Shown piece after piece: positions 1 to 8,991 of a stretch of DNA of 64,000 nt (the stretch's first letter is position 1; each line of letters begins with the position of its first letter). The DNA is from CALBPI01 sp045110335. Its GTDB lineage: Bacteria > Pseudomonadota > Gammaproteobacteria > Steroidobacterales > Woeseiaceae. Location of the stretch: positions 62,001 to 126,000 of the forward strand of contig JBGCGB010000024.1 in the NCBI GenBank assembly GCA_045110335.1, written 5' to 3'. Under the pieces are notes generated by a model that was not told the DNA's origin, ran no database searches, and worked only from the letters and a program-made list of their open reading frames with translations. The position numbers were made by a program, and so were the translations under genes.

Positions 1-2
1 AA

Positions 3-1436
3 CGAATGATGATGGGGCAGTTTCAGCAAAACCTCGCTGCGTCCGCATTTGTCACGCCCGATGAATTCCGGCGCTTGATCGAATTAACCGGGCAGAAACG
101 CGAGGTCGAGTTCGCGACGATCAGTTCTGAGTCTTTCAAAGAAGACCTGGTGGTAACGGAAGAAGAGATCGCCGCCTGGTATGAAGCTAATCCGCTGCAA
201 TACCAGACGCCGGCGTCCGTTGAATTGGATTACCTATTGATCGATGAGAATACAGCACGTAATCGTATCGATACGTCGGATGAGAACTTGCGTGGATACT
301 ACGACAGCATCCGCAGCCAATATGAAGCCAGCGAACAACGGCGTGCCAGTCACATCTTGTTAGACGGCGATGATGACGAGTTAGCAGCGGACGTGTTGGC
401 CCGTATTCGCGCTGGTGAAGCGTTTGAGACGTTGGTTACCGAATTTTCGGTTGACGGTGCTAGCGCTCGGAACGGTGGCGACCTTGGTTGGGTTACGACG
501 GGCGTATTCGCTGGTCCGGTAGAGGACGCTGTGTTTGCTATGGAGCAAGGCCAGATTAGTGATGTCGTCGAAAGCGAGTTCGGCCTTCATATCATTCGAT
601 TAGACGGTGTGCGGGCGGGTGACCCGCCGGTATTCGAAGAGGTCCGTGATGATGTCACAGAGCGTTATGTCGCTGACCGATTGCTTGGCGAGATGACCGA
701 TCTTCGCAGCAAACTCGATGATCAATACTTCGATAACGCCTCGATGGAACAGATGGCAGAAGCACTAGGCATAGAGGTGCTGCGTGTTGCTGATTTTACC
801 GCCCAGAGCATATTGCCGTTCGGTCGCGAGGAGCCCATCGTTGATGCCTTGTTTGGTGCAAATGCGATTGGCGATCAAGCGTTATCGGAGCCGGTGACTC
901 TGGACGGAAACAGAACCGTCGTACTCAGAGTCGCAGAGCGTCAGGAAGCCGGTAGGCAGGCGTTGGCATCGGTCCAGGATGATATCCGAGAGCGTTTGAT
1001 AGAAGAAGGTGCCGCCGCTATTGCTGAAGAGCGCGGCGCGCAATTGGCAGGTGCATTGAGATCAGAACCGACGATGGATTTCGAAACCCTGGTTTTGAAT
1101 TCCGGCGCTGAACTGACGGAAAAGAAAGCAATCGAACGAAGCGATGCGAGCGTTCCCGCGGCTCTGACGGCTGCAGTGTTCGCGGCACCGGTACCTCAGT
1201 TAGGGTCGCAACATGTCGGCAGCGTGTCGGCACCGGGTGTCGGGTTTCTGATTTATCGAATGACCAACGTAGTGCCGGGCACGGTGCCGGACGTTCCCCA
1301 GGCGCAAATCGATGCGGGACGTCGCCAACTAGCGTTGCGAAACGGTGGCGCGCAGCTGGATGCTATCCTCAGCGAACTGCGTTCAAGAGCTGATGTGGAA
1401 ATGGGTAACGCGCTGGAGTTGAACGGCGGTCTCTAA
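3..1436 (+). CDS. ppiD: Peptidyl-prolyl isomerase PpiD, C-terminal part (cut by window edge)
   Basis: This is the C-terminal three quarters of a PpiD-type folding factor, an inner-membrane-anchored periplasmic protein that helps newly exported envelope proteins fold. The frame is open to the left edge, so the membrane anchor lies outside the window and the Met cluster at positions 6-14 is internal, not a start. The segment AFVTPDEFRRLIEL matches the SurA-like chaperone region. A parvulin domain follows at about visible residues 113-202, recognised by ASHILL, NGGDLGW and FGLHIIRL. About 476 residues are visible, against roughly 620-640 for the family. The last 230 residues are the poorly conserved tail usual for PpiD. 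Confidence 0.88.
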   Translation, partial: RMMMGQFQQNLAASAFVTPDEFRRLIELTGQKREVEFATISSESFKEDLVVTEEEIAAWYEANPLQYQTPASVELDYLLIDENTARNRIDTSDENLRGYYDSIRSQYEASEQRRASHILLDGDDDELAADVLARIRAGEAFETLVTEFSVDGASARNGGDLGWVTTGVFAGPVEDAVFAMEQGQISDVVESEFGLHIIRLDGVRAGDPPVFEEVRDDVTERYVADRLLGEMTDLRSKLDDQYFDNASMEQMAEALGIEVLRVADFTAQSILPFGREEPIVDALFGANAIGDQALSEPVTLDGNRTVVLRVAERQEAGRQALASVQDDIRERLIEEGAAAIAEERGAQLAGALRSEPTMDFETLVLNSGAELTEKKAIERSDASVPAALTAAVFAAPVPQLGSQHVGSVSAPGVGFLIYRMTNVVPGTVPDVPQAQIDAGRRQLALRNGGAQLDAILSELRSRADVEMGNALELNGGL

Positions 1437-1470
1437 GTTCTGATCTTTGAAGGTCACTAGGAAAGCACTG

Positions 1471-2769
1471 ATGACAAAACTTGCACTGCACTGGCAGATC
1501 CTAATTGCCATCCTTCTTGCCGGCCTCGCCGGTTGGCTGGCGGGTACAAGTGGGCAGGTTTTCGGCGTTCCTATCGTTGGTGTTTTCGAGTTTATCGGTG
1601 CATTGTTTCTTCAAGCGTTGAAGATGCTGATTGTGCCGCTCATCACGTCGTCAATTATTGTTGGCGTCGCTGGCATCGGAGATTCCGGTAATCTGGGTCG
1701 GCTTGGTGGCAAGACGCTAGCCTTTTACGCGACCACCACATTGCTGGCGATCTTGGTCGGTCTGTTGTTGATCAATGTTGCTGGACCCGGGTATGAGAAT
1801 GGCGAACCGATTGGTGAGCAGCTCGCGTTGACGGTTGACGTCGATGAAGTGGCCGCCAGAGTTGAAGGCAAAGGCGTCGGCGATGTCGTCCAGATCTTCC
1901 TGCGTATGGTGCCGCCAAACATCGTCGCAGCGGCAGCTGATGGCCAAATGCTGGGTCTGATTTTCTTTGCGATGTTGTTTGGTTATTTCATGACCAAACT
2001 TCCCGATGGTCCACGACAAACGATGTCAGGGTTTTGGGAAGGTGTTTTTCAAGTCATGATGCACATCACCGATCTTGTCATGAAGTTTGCGCCGATCGGT
2101 GTGTTCGGTCTGGTTGCGGCGACCGTTGCCAAGACCGGTTTTGATGCCGCAGGGCAGTTGCTTTATTTCTCGTTCGTCGTCTTGGCGGCGTTGGTTGTTC
2201 ACACGGTCGTTACGTTGCCGATCTTGCTTCGGATTGCCGGGGTAAAGCCATTAAAGATGTTGTCGGCGATGAGTCCCGCGATGTTGACTGCATTTTCTAC
2301 TTCTTCATCGTCGGCGACACTACCCGTCACGATGGAGTGTGTCGAAAACGGTGCGGGTGTGTCTCGCCGCGTATCGAGTTTCGTCTTGCCGTTAGGCGCG
2401 ACCGTGAATATGAATGGTACGGCGCTTTACGAATGCACAGCGGCCATGTTTCTTGCGCAGGCCTATGGTCTGGATCTAACGCTAAGCGTTCAGTTCTCTA
2501 TTGTGGTGATTGCGTTGCTGACATCGATTGGTGTCGCGGGCGTGCCGTCGGCGTCGTTGGTGGCAATTGCGATTATTTTGTCCGCCATTGGTTTGCCCGT
2601 TGAAGCCATTGGTATCTTGTTGGTGTTTGACCGGGTACTTGATATGGCGCGCACGTCAGTGAATATCTTCGGCGACGCCTGTTGCGCCGCAATCGTGGCG
2701 AGACTGGAAGGCGAGGAAACTGCCGTAGCAGCCAGTCCTGGTGCTACGGCAATGGCCAAACCGGAGTAG
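1471..2769 (+). CDS. Dicarboxylate/amino acid:cation symporter (DAACS family)
   Basis: A membrane transporter of the GltP/DctA/GltT family, which takes up glutamate, aspartate or C4-dicarboxylates with protons or sodium. The serine-rich hairpin motif (SSSSATLP) and the NMNGTALYE variant of the family NMDGT motif are both present, and the protein is hydrophobic throughout, as expected for 8 transmembrane helices with two re-entrant hairpins. I place the start at ATG 1471 because AGGAAA lies 6 bases upstream. A TTG at 1447 in the same frame has no ribosome-binding site. The 432-residue length is normal for the family. The substrate cannot be decided from sequence alone. Confidence 0.9.
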   Translation: MTKLALHWQILIAILLAGLAGWLAGTSGQVFGVPIVGVFEFIGALFLQALKMLIVPLITSSIIVGVAGIGDSGNLGRLGGKTLAFYATTTLLAILVGLLLINVAGPGYENGEPIGEQLALTVDVDEVAARVEGKGVGDVVQIFLRMVPPNIVAAAADGQMLGLIFFAMLFGYFMTKLPDGPRQTMSGFWEGVFQVMMHITDLVMKFAPIGVFGLVAATVAKTGFDAAGQLLYFSFVVLAALVVHTVVTLPILLRIAGVKPLKMLSAMSPAMLTAFSTSSSSATLPVTMECVENGAGVSRRVSSFVLPLGATVNMNGTALYECTAAMFLAQAYGLDLTLSVQFSIVVIALLTSIGVAGVPSASLVAIAIILSAIGLPVEAIGILLVFDRVLDMARTSVNIFGDACCAAIVARLEGEETAVAASPGATAMAKPE

Positions 2770-2775
2770 GGTGTC

Positions 2776-3561
2776 CTAGTCGTCCAGCGACATACCCACG
2801 GTGCTATAGCCACCATCGACATAGATGATTTCGCCGGTAATGCCCGCGGCTAAGTCCGAGCATAAGAATGCCGCAGTGTTACCCACATCCATGGCGGTAA
2901 TGTTGCGTTTGAGCGGTGACACTTCTGCTGCATGTGACAGCATCTTACGAATACCACCTACACCTGATGCCGCTAGCGTTTTGATGGGGCCCGCTGATAT
3001 GCCGTTGACGCGAATGCCCTTGGCACCCAGGTCGGCCGCCATAAAGCGTACGTTGGCCTCGAGGCTGGCTTTTGCCAGTCCCATGACGTTGTAGTTCGGT
3101 ATTGCACGCACTGCGCCCAGGTAACTCAGCGTCAGCAACGAGCCGTCACGGCCTTCCATCATCGGCAGCGCCGCCTTGGCTAGTGCCGCGAATGAGTAGC
3201 TCGAGATATCGTGTGCGATTTGAAAGCCCTCGCGGGTAACGCATTCAATGTAGCCCCCGGCGAGTTGTTCACGCGGTGCAAACCCGACCGAGTGAACGAC
3301 GACATCGAGTCCGTCCCATTGCTTACCGAGGTCCGCAAACGCTTGATCAATCTCGGTATCATGTGCCACGTCCATGGGAAAGGTGAGCGACGAACCGAGT
3401 TCCGCTGCCATTTTCTCAACACGGCCTTGCAACTTGTCGTTTTGGTAAGTGAACGCTAATTCAGCACCTTCGCGTGCCATGGCGGAGGCAATGCCAAAAG
3501 CGATTGATCGATTACTGGCGAGGCCAACAATCAATACTCTTTTTCCGGTCATGAAACCCAT
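2776..3561 (-). CDS. fabI: Enoyl-[acyl-carrier-protein] reductase (NADH)
   Basis: FabI catalyses the last reduction in each cycle of fatty acid synthesis, turning enoyl-ACP into acyl-ACP with NADH in the cytoplasm. The N-terminal dinucleotide-binding motif has the FabI form (VGLASNRSIAFGIA), unlike the TGxxxGIG of ordinary SDRs. The catalytic Tyr-x6-Lys pair is visible as Tyr157 and Lys164 (NYNVMGLAKAS). The C-terminus GEIIYVDGGYSTVG is typical. Length (261 aa) is normal. The start ATG at 3561 is preceded by AGGGG six bases upstream. The gene converges on the symporter gene with only 6 bases between the stop codons. Confidence 0.96.
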   Translation of the reverse strand: MGFMTGKRVLIVGLASNRSIAFGIASAMAREGAELAFTYQNDKLQGRVEKMAAELGSSLTFPMDVAHDTEIDQAFADLGKQWDGLDVVVHSVGFAPREQLAGGYIECVTREGFQIAHDISSYSFAALAKAALPMMEGRDGSLLTLSYLGAVRAIPNYNVMGLAKASLEANVRFMAADLGAKGIRVNGISAGPIKTLAASGVGGIRKMLSHAAEVSPLKRNITAMDVGNTAAFLCSDLAAGITGEIIYVDGGYSTVGMSLDD

Positions 3562-3628
3562 GAAAAACCCCTGAGCAAACTAAATGAAGTGCCCAGTGTA
3601 CCGAAATGTGTCTGGCGATGAGAGTGGT

Positions 3629-5269
3629 TTAGCTGGACTGCTGCCTGACGTCGACATACATCGTGAGTTTTTGCCCCGGTCGCAGAATGCGTGTTTTGTC
3701 CAGCTTGTTCCATTGAGCAATCTGCGAAACGGTGACTTTGAATCTCGACGCGATCAGCGAGAGAGAATCGCCGTTTCTAACGGTATAGCGTACCTTTCTT
3801 GTGGTGCGACTGCGGCTTGAGGTCTTCGCACTATCCTGTTGTTGCCAGACGACGAGTTTTTTCCCGACTGACAATGTGTCGCGCGGTGCCATGCCATTCC
3901 ATGACGCTAGCGATCGAGTGCCAACGCCGTAACGCCTGCTGATTGTCCACAAGCTCTCGCCGGGTCCAACGATATGCTCGACTTTGTTGCCGCCTCTGGA
4001 GCGTTGCTGTTTTCGATCGAGCCGTTGCGCAGCGCTTTGGCTGTAGTCGCCAAGTGGTCTCGTCGCCGTGGGTATCATTAAATACTGACCGGCACGAATC
4101 ACATGGCCTTTCAAGTTATTAGCTTCGCGAATCGAGCCGGTCGTGATCGCATATTGAGTGGCAATATGTGAGAGCGTTTGCCCGCTCGACACGCGATGTC
4201 GCGTCCAGCGCATGCGTTCGTCAGCTGGCAATGCATCCAGTGCGACGCGCAACGTATTCGCGACGGCGATCGGCACCACCAACTGATGTGGTCCCTCGGG
4301 TGATGTTGCCCATTGGTTGTAGCCTGGGTTGTGCAAATACAGCGTATCCACATCAATGCCGGCGAGGTCGGCCGCAAGTGCCAGATCGATTTGCCCGCCG
4401 GTCTCCACAACGGCAATCTGAGGGACGTCCGGAATCACAGGCAGTGTCATGCCATGATTTTCGGGCGCTGTGAAAATATCTGCCAGCGCTAGTAACTTGG
4501 GCACATAGGCGGAAGTCTCACGCGGCAGCTTAAGTGACCAAAAGTCCGTAGGCTTGCCGGCTTTTTTGTTGCGACGAATCGCTCTGTCCACAGTGCCTTC
4601 GCCAGAGTTGTAGGCAGCGACAGCCAGTTCGTAATCGCCGTCATAGCGTTTCGCTAGATACTCGAGGTAGTCCAGCGCCGCACGCGTTGCCTCGACGACG
4701 TCGCGTCGCCCGTCATACCACCAGTCTTGTCGTAAGCCGAATCGTCGGCCGGTCCCGGGTATGATCTGCCAGAGTCCAGCCGCTCTGCCGTGCGAGTAGG
4801 CAAAAGGATCGAAAGCGCTCTCTACGATCGGTAGCAGCGCTAATTCAGACGGCATGCCGCGCTCTTCAACGGCGCTAACGATGTGATGCAAGTAAGGTTT
4901 TGCCCGATCCAGGACACGGTCGAAGTACTCGGGATGTCGGGTAAACCAACGGAGTTGGGCCGTGGTCCGGCGGTCGCTGGCCAGAGACAGACGAAACCCG
5001 CTTCTCATTCGGCCGAGTAGATCAGCGGGCGGTTGTGCGGTTTCTTTCACGCCGGCGGGCGCACCATGAACAAATTCGCTGTGCCAACTGGCCGTGCCAC
5101 GCATCAAGAAAGCATTTGGCGTGATTTCTGTCGCGACAGATTCTTGAGCTGACAGCTTCGGCTCATTGTGGGCGTCCAGAACGAGATTGGCCTCAGTCGC
5201 AAGCGCTGCCGTGCTGGAGAATACGAGCGCGGCTATGCCGTGCCTCGCTAAATCTGATAGTTTTGTCAT
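3629..5269 (-). CDS. mltD: Membrane-bound lytic murein transglycosylase D with three LysM domains
   Basis: A periplasmic enzyme that cuts the glycan strands of peptidoglycan, leaving 1,6-anhydro-muramyl ends. A hydrophobic N-terminal segment (residues about 8-25) acts as a signal peptide. I see no lipobox cysteine, unlike E. coli MltD. The transglycosylase fold spans about residues 125-265, with catalytic Glu150 (PIVESAF), the GLWQIIPGTGRRFGL segment and AAYNSGEG at 218-225. Three LysM peptidoglycan-binding repeats follow at about 358-400, 430-475 and 493-538. The gene is divergent from the yafS-like gene, an arrangement close to enterobacteria except that gloB is missing between them. Confidence 0.93.
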   Translation of the reverse strand: MTKLSDLARHGIAALVFSSTAALATEANLVLDAHNEPKLSAQESVATEITPNAFLMRGTASWHSEFVHGAPAGVKETAQPPADLLGRMRSGFRLSLASDRRTTAQLRWFTRHPEYFDRVLDRAKPYLHHIVSAVEERGMPSELALLPIVESAFDPFAYSHGRAAGLWQIIPGTGRRFGLRQDWWYDGRRDVVEATRAALDYLEYLAKRYDGDYELAVAAYNSGEGTVDRAIRRNKKAGKPTDFWSLKLPRETSAYVPKLLALADIFTAPENHGMTLPVIPDVPQIAVVETGGQIDLALAADLAGIDVDTLYLHNPGYNQWATSPEGPHQLVVPIAVANTLRVALDALPADERMRWTRHRVSSGQTLSHIATQYAITTGSIREANNLKGHVIRAGQYLMIPTATRPLGDYSQSAAQRLDRKQQRSRGGNKVEHIVGPGESLWTISRRYGVGTRSLASWNGMAPRDTLSVGKKLVVWQQQDSAKTSSRSRTTRKVRYTVRNGDSLSLIASRFKVTVSQIAQWNKLDKTRILRPGQKLTMYVDVRQQSS

Positions 5270-5345
5270 AACAAGATCGTACCTGCCTAAACAGCGTTTG
5301 CAAGCGACTCCGTCAGTAACCCACTAGTTTAATGCTGAGGTTTAA

Positions 5346-6107
5346 GTGTTGAGACAACCAGACAGTCCTCCGATTCGCCAATGGTTGGAATCGCCGTTGG
5401 GCATCGCTTTGTTGGAAAAAGAGCAGGCCGTGATCGATGAGGCACTGGACGGAGTATTCGGTGAGCATCTCGTGCAGCTAGGTTGGTGGGGAAAGGACGC
5501 CGGTGTGGTCGGTGCATCGCGCGCGCAGCACACGGTGCGTGTCGTTTGTGATGATCAATCTGGGGATGTGGCCGCTGATTTTACTCGCTTGCCTTTCGAG
5601 GATGACTCTGTGGATGCGGTCTTGTTGCCGCACACATTAGACTTGGTCGCGCGCCCGCACAGTGTGGTTCGCGAAGCTCACCGTGTTCTGCGTTCGGAAG
5701 GACATTTGATGATCCTTGGGTTTAAGCCGGTTGGGCTTTGGGGAGCGCGTCGATTGCTCAGTCGCGGTCAGTTTCCACCCGGTGTTCGCAATGTGATTGG
5801 TGATCGTAAGCTGCGTGATTGGCTACAGCTTTTGGATTTGCGGGTGCAACAGTCTGACCGTTTCTTTTTCCGTCTGCCAACCGGGCGAAGATTGGGTTTG
5901 GGTGGTGAGCAATGGGAGGTTTTTGGTCAGCGCTGGTGGCCCGAGCTAGCTGCTTGCTATTGGCTACAGGCCCGCAAACGTGTTTCGACGTTAACTCCAT
6001 TGAGGCCCAGTTGGCGCAGTAGAGCAAGAGTGGTGGGCGGAATTGCCGAGCCTTCGTTACGAGATGTATTAAACTCCGACCGCTGTACCGATACGACGGA
6101 GTCTTGA
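5346..6107 (+). CDS. yafS: Class I SAM-dependent methyltransferase, YafS type
   Basis: A predicted cytoplasmic methyltransferase of unknown substrate. The C-terminal half of the SAM fold is clear: a Methyltransf_11-like stretch with LPFEDDSVDAVLLPHTLDLV (about residues 79-98), then EAHRVLRSEGHLMILGF, where a post-motif typically places the acceptor-side strand. The N-terminal glycine-rich motif I is weak. Recognition rests mostly on context: in E. coli yafS is divergent from gloB/mltD and sits directly before rnhA-dnaQ, as here without gloB. The start is probably GTG 5346; TTG 5349 is an alternative. Its stop overlaps the rnhA start (TGATG), which suggests translational coupling. Confidence 0.78.
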   Translation: MLRQPDSPPIRQWLESPLGIALLEKEQAVIDEALDGVFGEHLVQLGWWGKDAGVVGASRAQHTVRVVCDDQSGDVAADFTRLPFEDDSVDAVLLPHTLDLVARPHSVVREAHRVLRSEGHLMILGFKPVGLWGARRLLSRGQFPPGVRNVIGDRKLRDWLQLLDLRVQQSDRFFFRLPTGRRLGLGGEQWEVFGQRWWPELAACYWLQARKRVSTLTPLRPSWRSRARVVGGIAEPSLRDVLNSDRCTDTTES

Positions 6108-6556
6108 TGTCGCAACCTGTGATTATTTATACCGACGGCGCGTGCCGTGGCAATCCTGGCCCCGGCGGCTGGGGTGCCGCATTGCAGTTTGGCCCCAAGA
6201 CCCGCCACTTATCCGGCGGCGAGCTTGAGACAACAAACAATCGTATGGAGTTGACGGCTGCTATTGAAGCGTTGGCGGCGTTGAAACGGCCATGCGTAAT
6301 CAATCTGTTCACCGACTCTGTCTATGTCCGTGACGGAATTACCAAGTGGTTGGCGGGATGGAAGCAACGTGGTTGGAAGACGGCTGCCAAAAAGCCTGTT
6401 AAGAATCAGGATTTGTGGATCCGTTTGGATGAGCTTGCCGCTGCACATCAAATTGAATGGCATTGGGTCAAAGGGCATGCTGGCGATCCGGGTAATGAAC
6501 TTGCAGATACGCTCGCCAATCAGGGGCTAGACGATTTACTGGAACGTGCCCGATGA
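6107..6556 (+). CDS. rnhA: Ribonuclease HI
   Basis: RNase HI cleaves the RNA strand of RNA-DNA hybrids, removing R-loops and primers. All four acidic catalytic positions are visible: Asp10 (YTDGACRGNPGPGGWG), Glu48 (NRMELTAAI), Asp70 (LFTDSVYV) and the Asp of GNELADTLA near residue 134, with the HWVKGHAG histidine loop. The basic protrusion (GWKQRGWKTAAKKPVKN) typical of E. coli-type RNase HI is present. The 149-residue length is normal. I use ATG 6107, which overlaps the upstream stop codon; a TTG at 6104 is in frame but less likely. The last four bases overlap dnaQ. Confidence 0.97.
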   Translation: MSQPVIIYTDGACRGNPGPGGWGAALQFGPKTRHLSGGELETTNNRMELTAAIEALAALKRPCVINLFTDSVYVRDGITKWLAGWKQRGWKTAAKKPVKNQDLWIRLDELAAAHQIEWHWVKGHAGDPGNELADTLANQGLDDLLERAR

Positions 6557-7290
6557 CTGATCAAAGACAGATTGTTTTGGACACGGAAACGACAGGTCTC
6601 GACCCGGCGGCGGATCATCGAATTATTGAGATTGGTTGCGTCGAGATCGTTAATCGTCGTGTGACGGGCCAAACCTGGCATCAGTACTTGAACCCTGACC
6701 GTCAAATTGATGATGGCGCAATTGCCGTTCACGGTATCCGCAATGAGGACCTTGTCGACAAGCCGCGGTTCCCCGAGGTTGCCGATGAGTTTCTACAGTT
6801 TGTGCTCGGTGCCGAACTCGTCATCCACAACGCTCCTTTTGATGTCGGTTTCTTGGAGCATGAGCTTCATCGAATGTCCCACAAGCGCAAGAAGCTCGAG
6901 GATATCTGTCGCATTAAAGATAGCCTTCGACTAGCTAGAGAGCTCCATCCCGGCCAGCGAAACAGCCTTGATGCCTTGTGCAAGCGCTATCAGGTCGATA
7001 ACTCGGGCCGTGATTTGCACGGAGCCTTGCTGGATGCGCGCTTGCTCGGGGACGTGTTTCTGTTGATGACAGGCGGCCAGGATTCATTGTTGCTGGACGA
7101 CGAGGCCGATGGGAAACAGGAGGTCACCGAGTTTGGCATTGATAACGTTGAGGTCTTGTCGAATGGAAAGGTGGTAAAGCCCACAGAGACTGAGGTTTCG
7201 GCTCATATCGCGTTACTCAAACGGATTTCTGAGGCATCCGGGAAGAGACCCGTTTGGGACGCGTTGTCCAAAGAATCAGCAGACACCTAA
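6553..7290 (+). CDS. dnaQ: DNA polymerase III epsilon subunit (3'-5' proofreading exonuclease)
   Basis: The proofreading subunit of the replicative polymerase. The exonuclease motifs are intact: ExoI with Asp10 and Glu12 (VLDTETTGLDP), ExoII around VIHNAPFDVGFL, and ExoIII in LHGALLDARLLGDVFL. The C-terminal 60 residues match the tail that binds the polymerase alpha subunit in position only; that tail is always poorly conserved. The start ATG overlaps the rnhA stop (ATGA), so the methyltransferase, rnhA and dnaQ are probably one transcript. In enterobacteria rnhA and dnaQ are divergent, whereas here they run in the same direction. Confidence 0.96.
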   Translation: MTDQRQIVLDTETTGLDPAADHRIIEIGCVEIVNRRVTGQTWHQYLNPDRQIDDGAIAVHGIRNEDLVDKPRFPEVADEFLQFVLGAELVIHNAPFDVGFLEHELHRMSHKRKKLEDICRIKDSLRLARELHPGQRNSLDALCKRYQVDNSGRDLHGALLDARLLGDVFLLMTGGQDSLLLDDEADGKQEVTEFGIDNVEVLSNGKVVKPTETEVSAHIALLKRISEASGKRPVWDALSKESADT

Positions 7291-7393
7291 ACTCCTGCGG
7301 ATTACCGCCGCTTACATTACAATAACGGGCTAATTCCGCCGTATGCGGACCTGATTCTGGGAATGGCCACAGTCGACTATTGAGGGATTTCGC

Positions 7394-8896
7394 ATGGTTT
7401 ACACGTTTGCACAGGCATTTCGCGCTAATTTCTTGGGGCAAGCGCCCGGATGGTACAAGCAAACCATCATCGCATTCTTGATTCTGAATCCGATTTTGAT
7501 GCTGACAGTCAGCCCATTTATTGTTGGCTGGGTTTTGATTCTAGAGTTCATCTTTACGTTGGCAATGGCACTAAAGTGCTACCCATTACAGCCGGGCGGA
7601 TTGCTCGCGCTTGAGGCGCTGATTATCGGCTTGACCTCAGCGGAGTCGGTCTACCACGAAATCGAGAAAAACTTGCCGGTCATCATTTTGTTGATGTTTA
7701 TGGTCGCCGGCATCTATTTCATGAAAGACATGCTGTTATATGTCTTCACGAAACTTATCTTGCGAGTCCGCTCAAAAGCGCTTTTATCGTTGCTGTTCAG
7801 TTTTTCTGCGGCGGTCCTCAGTGCGTTCCTCGATGCCTTGACGGTCACGGCAGTTATTATTGCCGTTGCTGTTGGGTTTTTTGCGGTGTACCACAAGTGC
7901 GTGTCGTCGGGTGGTGACGACCATGTTTATGACCAGAACGATGACGGGTCGGTGGTCGAAGAGCGTCGTGCCGATTTGGAGCAGTTTCGGTCTTATCTGC
8001 GTAGTTTGATGATGCATGGTGCTGTGGGTACGGCATTGGGCGGCGTGACGACACTAGTCGGCGAGCCCCAGAACCTGCTGTTGGCCAAGATTGCGGGATG
8101 GGAATTTGTTGAATTCTTCGTACGCGTCGCGCCGGTTTCCATGCCGGTGTTAGTGGTGGGTCTGATTACCTGCCTGATTCTGGAAAAAGTAAAAATGTTT
8201 GGTTACGGCGCTGAGTTACCGGACAGTGTTCGCGAGGTTTTGGCTGACTTTGATCGCGAAAATACCGAAAAACGAACGAAGCAAGATAGCGTTAAGCTCG
8301 TCATGCAGGGCGTCGTGGCAGTGCTGCTAGTGATTGCATTGGGGATGCACTTAGCTGAGCCTGGCATTATTGGTCTCGGCGTTATCGTGCTGACAACCGC
8401 ATTCAACGGCATTATTGACGAGCATCAAATCGGTAAAGCGTTTGAAGAGGCACTGCCATTCACATCGTTGTTGGTGGTCTTCTTCGCGATTGTTGCTGTT
8501 ATCGAAACTCAGCATCTTTTCCAGCCAGTAACCGATATCTTACTGTCCTACAGCGGTGGCGTTCAGGCGACGATGTTCTATGTGGCCAATGGTTTGCTAT
8601 CCATGATCAGTGACAATGTCTTCGTCGCAACGGTCTATGCGGGCCAAGTAGAGACGGCACTGAATGCGGGTACGATTTCTCGAGAGCAATTCGACACGTT
8701 GATCGTGGCCATTAACACGGGTACGAACATCCCGAGTGTGGCGACGCCAAATGGCCAGGCTGCCTTTTTGTTCCTGCTGACATCGGCATTGGCGCCTTTA
8801 ATCAGGCTTTCTTACGGTAAAATGGTAATCATGGCGCTGCCATATACGATCACAATGAGTATCACGGGCTTGTTAGCGGTCATGTATTTGCTCTAA
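7394..8896 (+). CDS. nhaB: Sodium/proton antiporter NhaB
   Basis: An inner-membrane antiporter that expels sodium in exchange for protons, important for salt and alkaline pH tolerance. The N-terminus (AFRANFLGQAPGWYKQ), the segment AFLDALTVTAVIIAVAVGFF and ISDNVFVATVYAGQV near the C-terminus are hallmarks of NhaB. Membrane segments run through most of the 500 residues, with a hydrophilic loop at about 170-210. Length is normal for the family. AGGGA lies upstream of ATG 7394. The 103-base gap after dnaQ contains a small inverted repeat (TCCGC/GCGGA) without a T tract, so it is not a convincing terminator. Confidence 0.96.
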   Translation: MVYTFAQAFRANFLGQAPGWYKQTIIAFLILNPILMLTVSPFIVGWVLILEFIFTLAMALKCYPLQPGGLLALEALIIGLTSAESVYHEIEKNLPVIILLMFMVAGIYFMKDMLLYVFTKLILRVRSKALLSLLFSFSAAVLSAFLDALTVTAVIIAVAVGFFAVYHKCVSSGGDDHVYDQNDDGSVVEERRADLEQFRSYLRSLMMHGAVGTALGGVTTLVGEPQNLLLAKIAGWEFVEFFVRVAPVSMPVLVVGLITCLILEKVKMFGYGAELPDSVREVLADFDRENTEKRTKQDSVKLVMQGVVAVLLVIALGMHLAEPGIIGLGVIVLTTAFNGIIDEHQIGKAFEEALPFTSLLVVFFAIVAVIETQHLFQPVTDILLSYSGGVQATMFYVANGLLSMISDNVFVATVYAGQVETALNAGTISREQFDTLIVAINTGTNIPSVATPNGQAAFLFLLTSALAPLIRLSYGKMVIMALPYTITMSITGLLAVMYLL

Positions 8897-8991
8897 TTCG
8901 CATTGGCTAGCGTGACGTGGGTCAAGGCACGTCGGCACTTCCGCCATTAAAATGACGGATGGTTGAATCTAAAAAGAATCGGAGATTGGCT

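Noticed and set aside
8897..8958. Inverted repeat ACGTG/CACGT after nhaB as a terminator
   Set aside because: Short stem, no T run after it.
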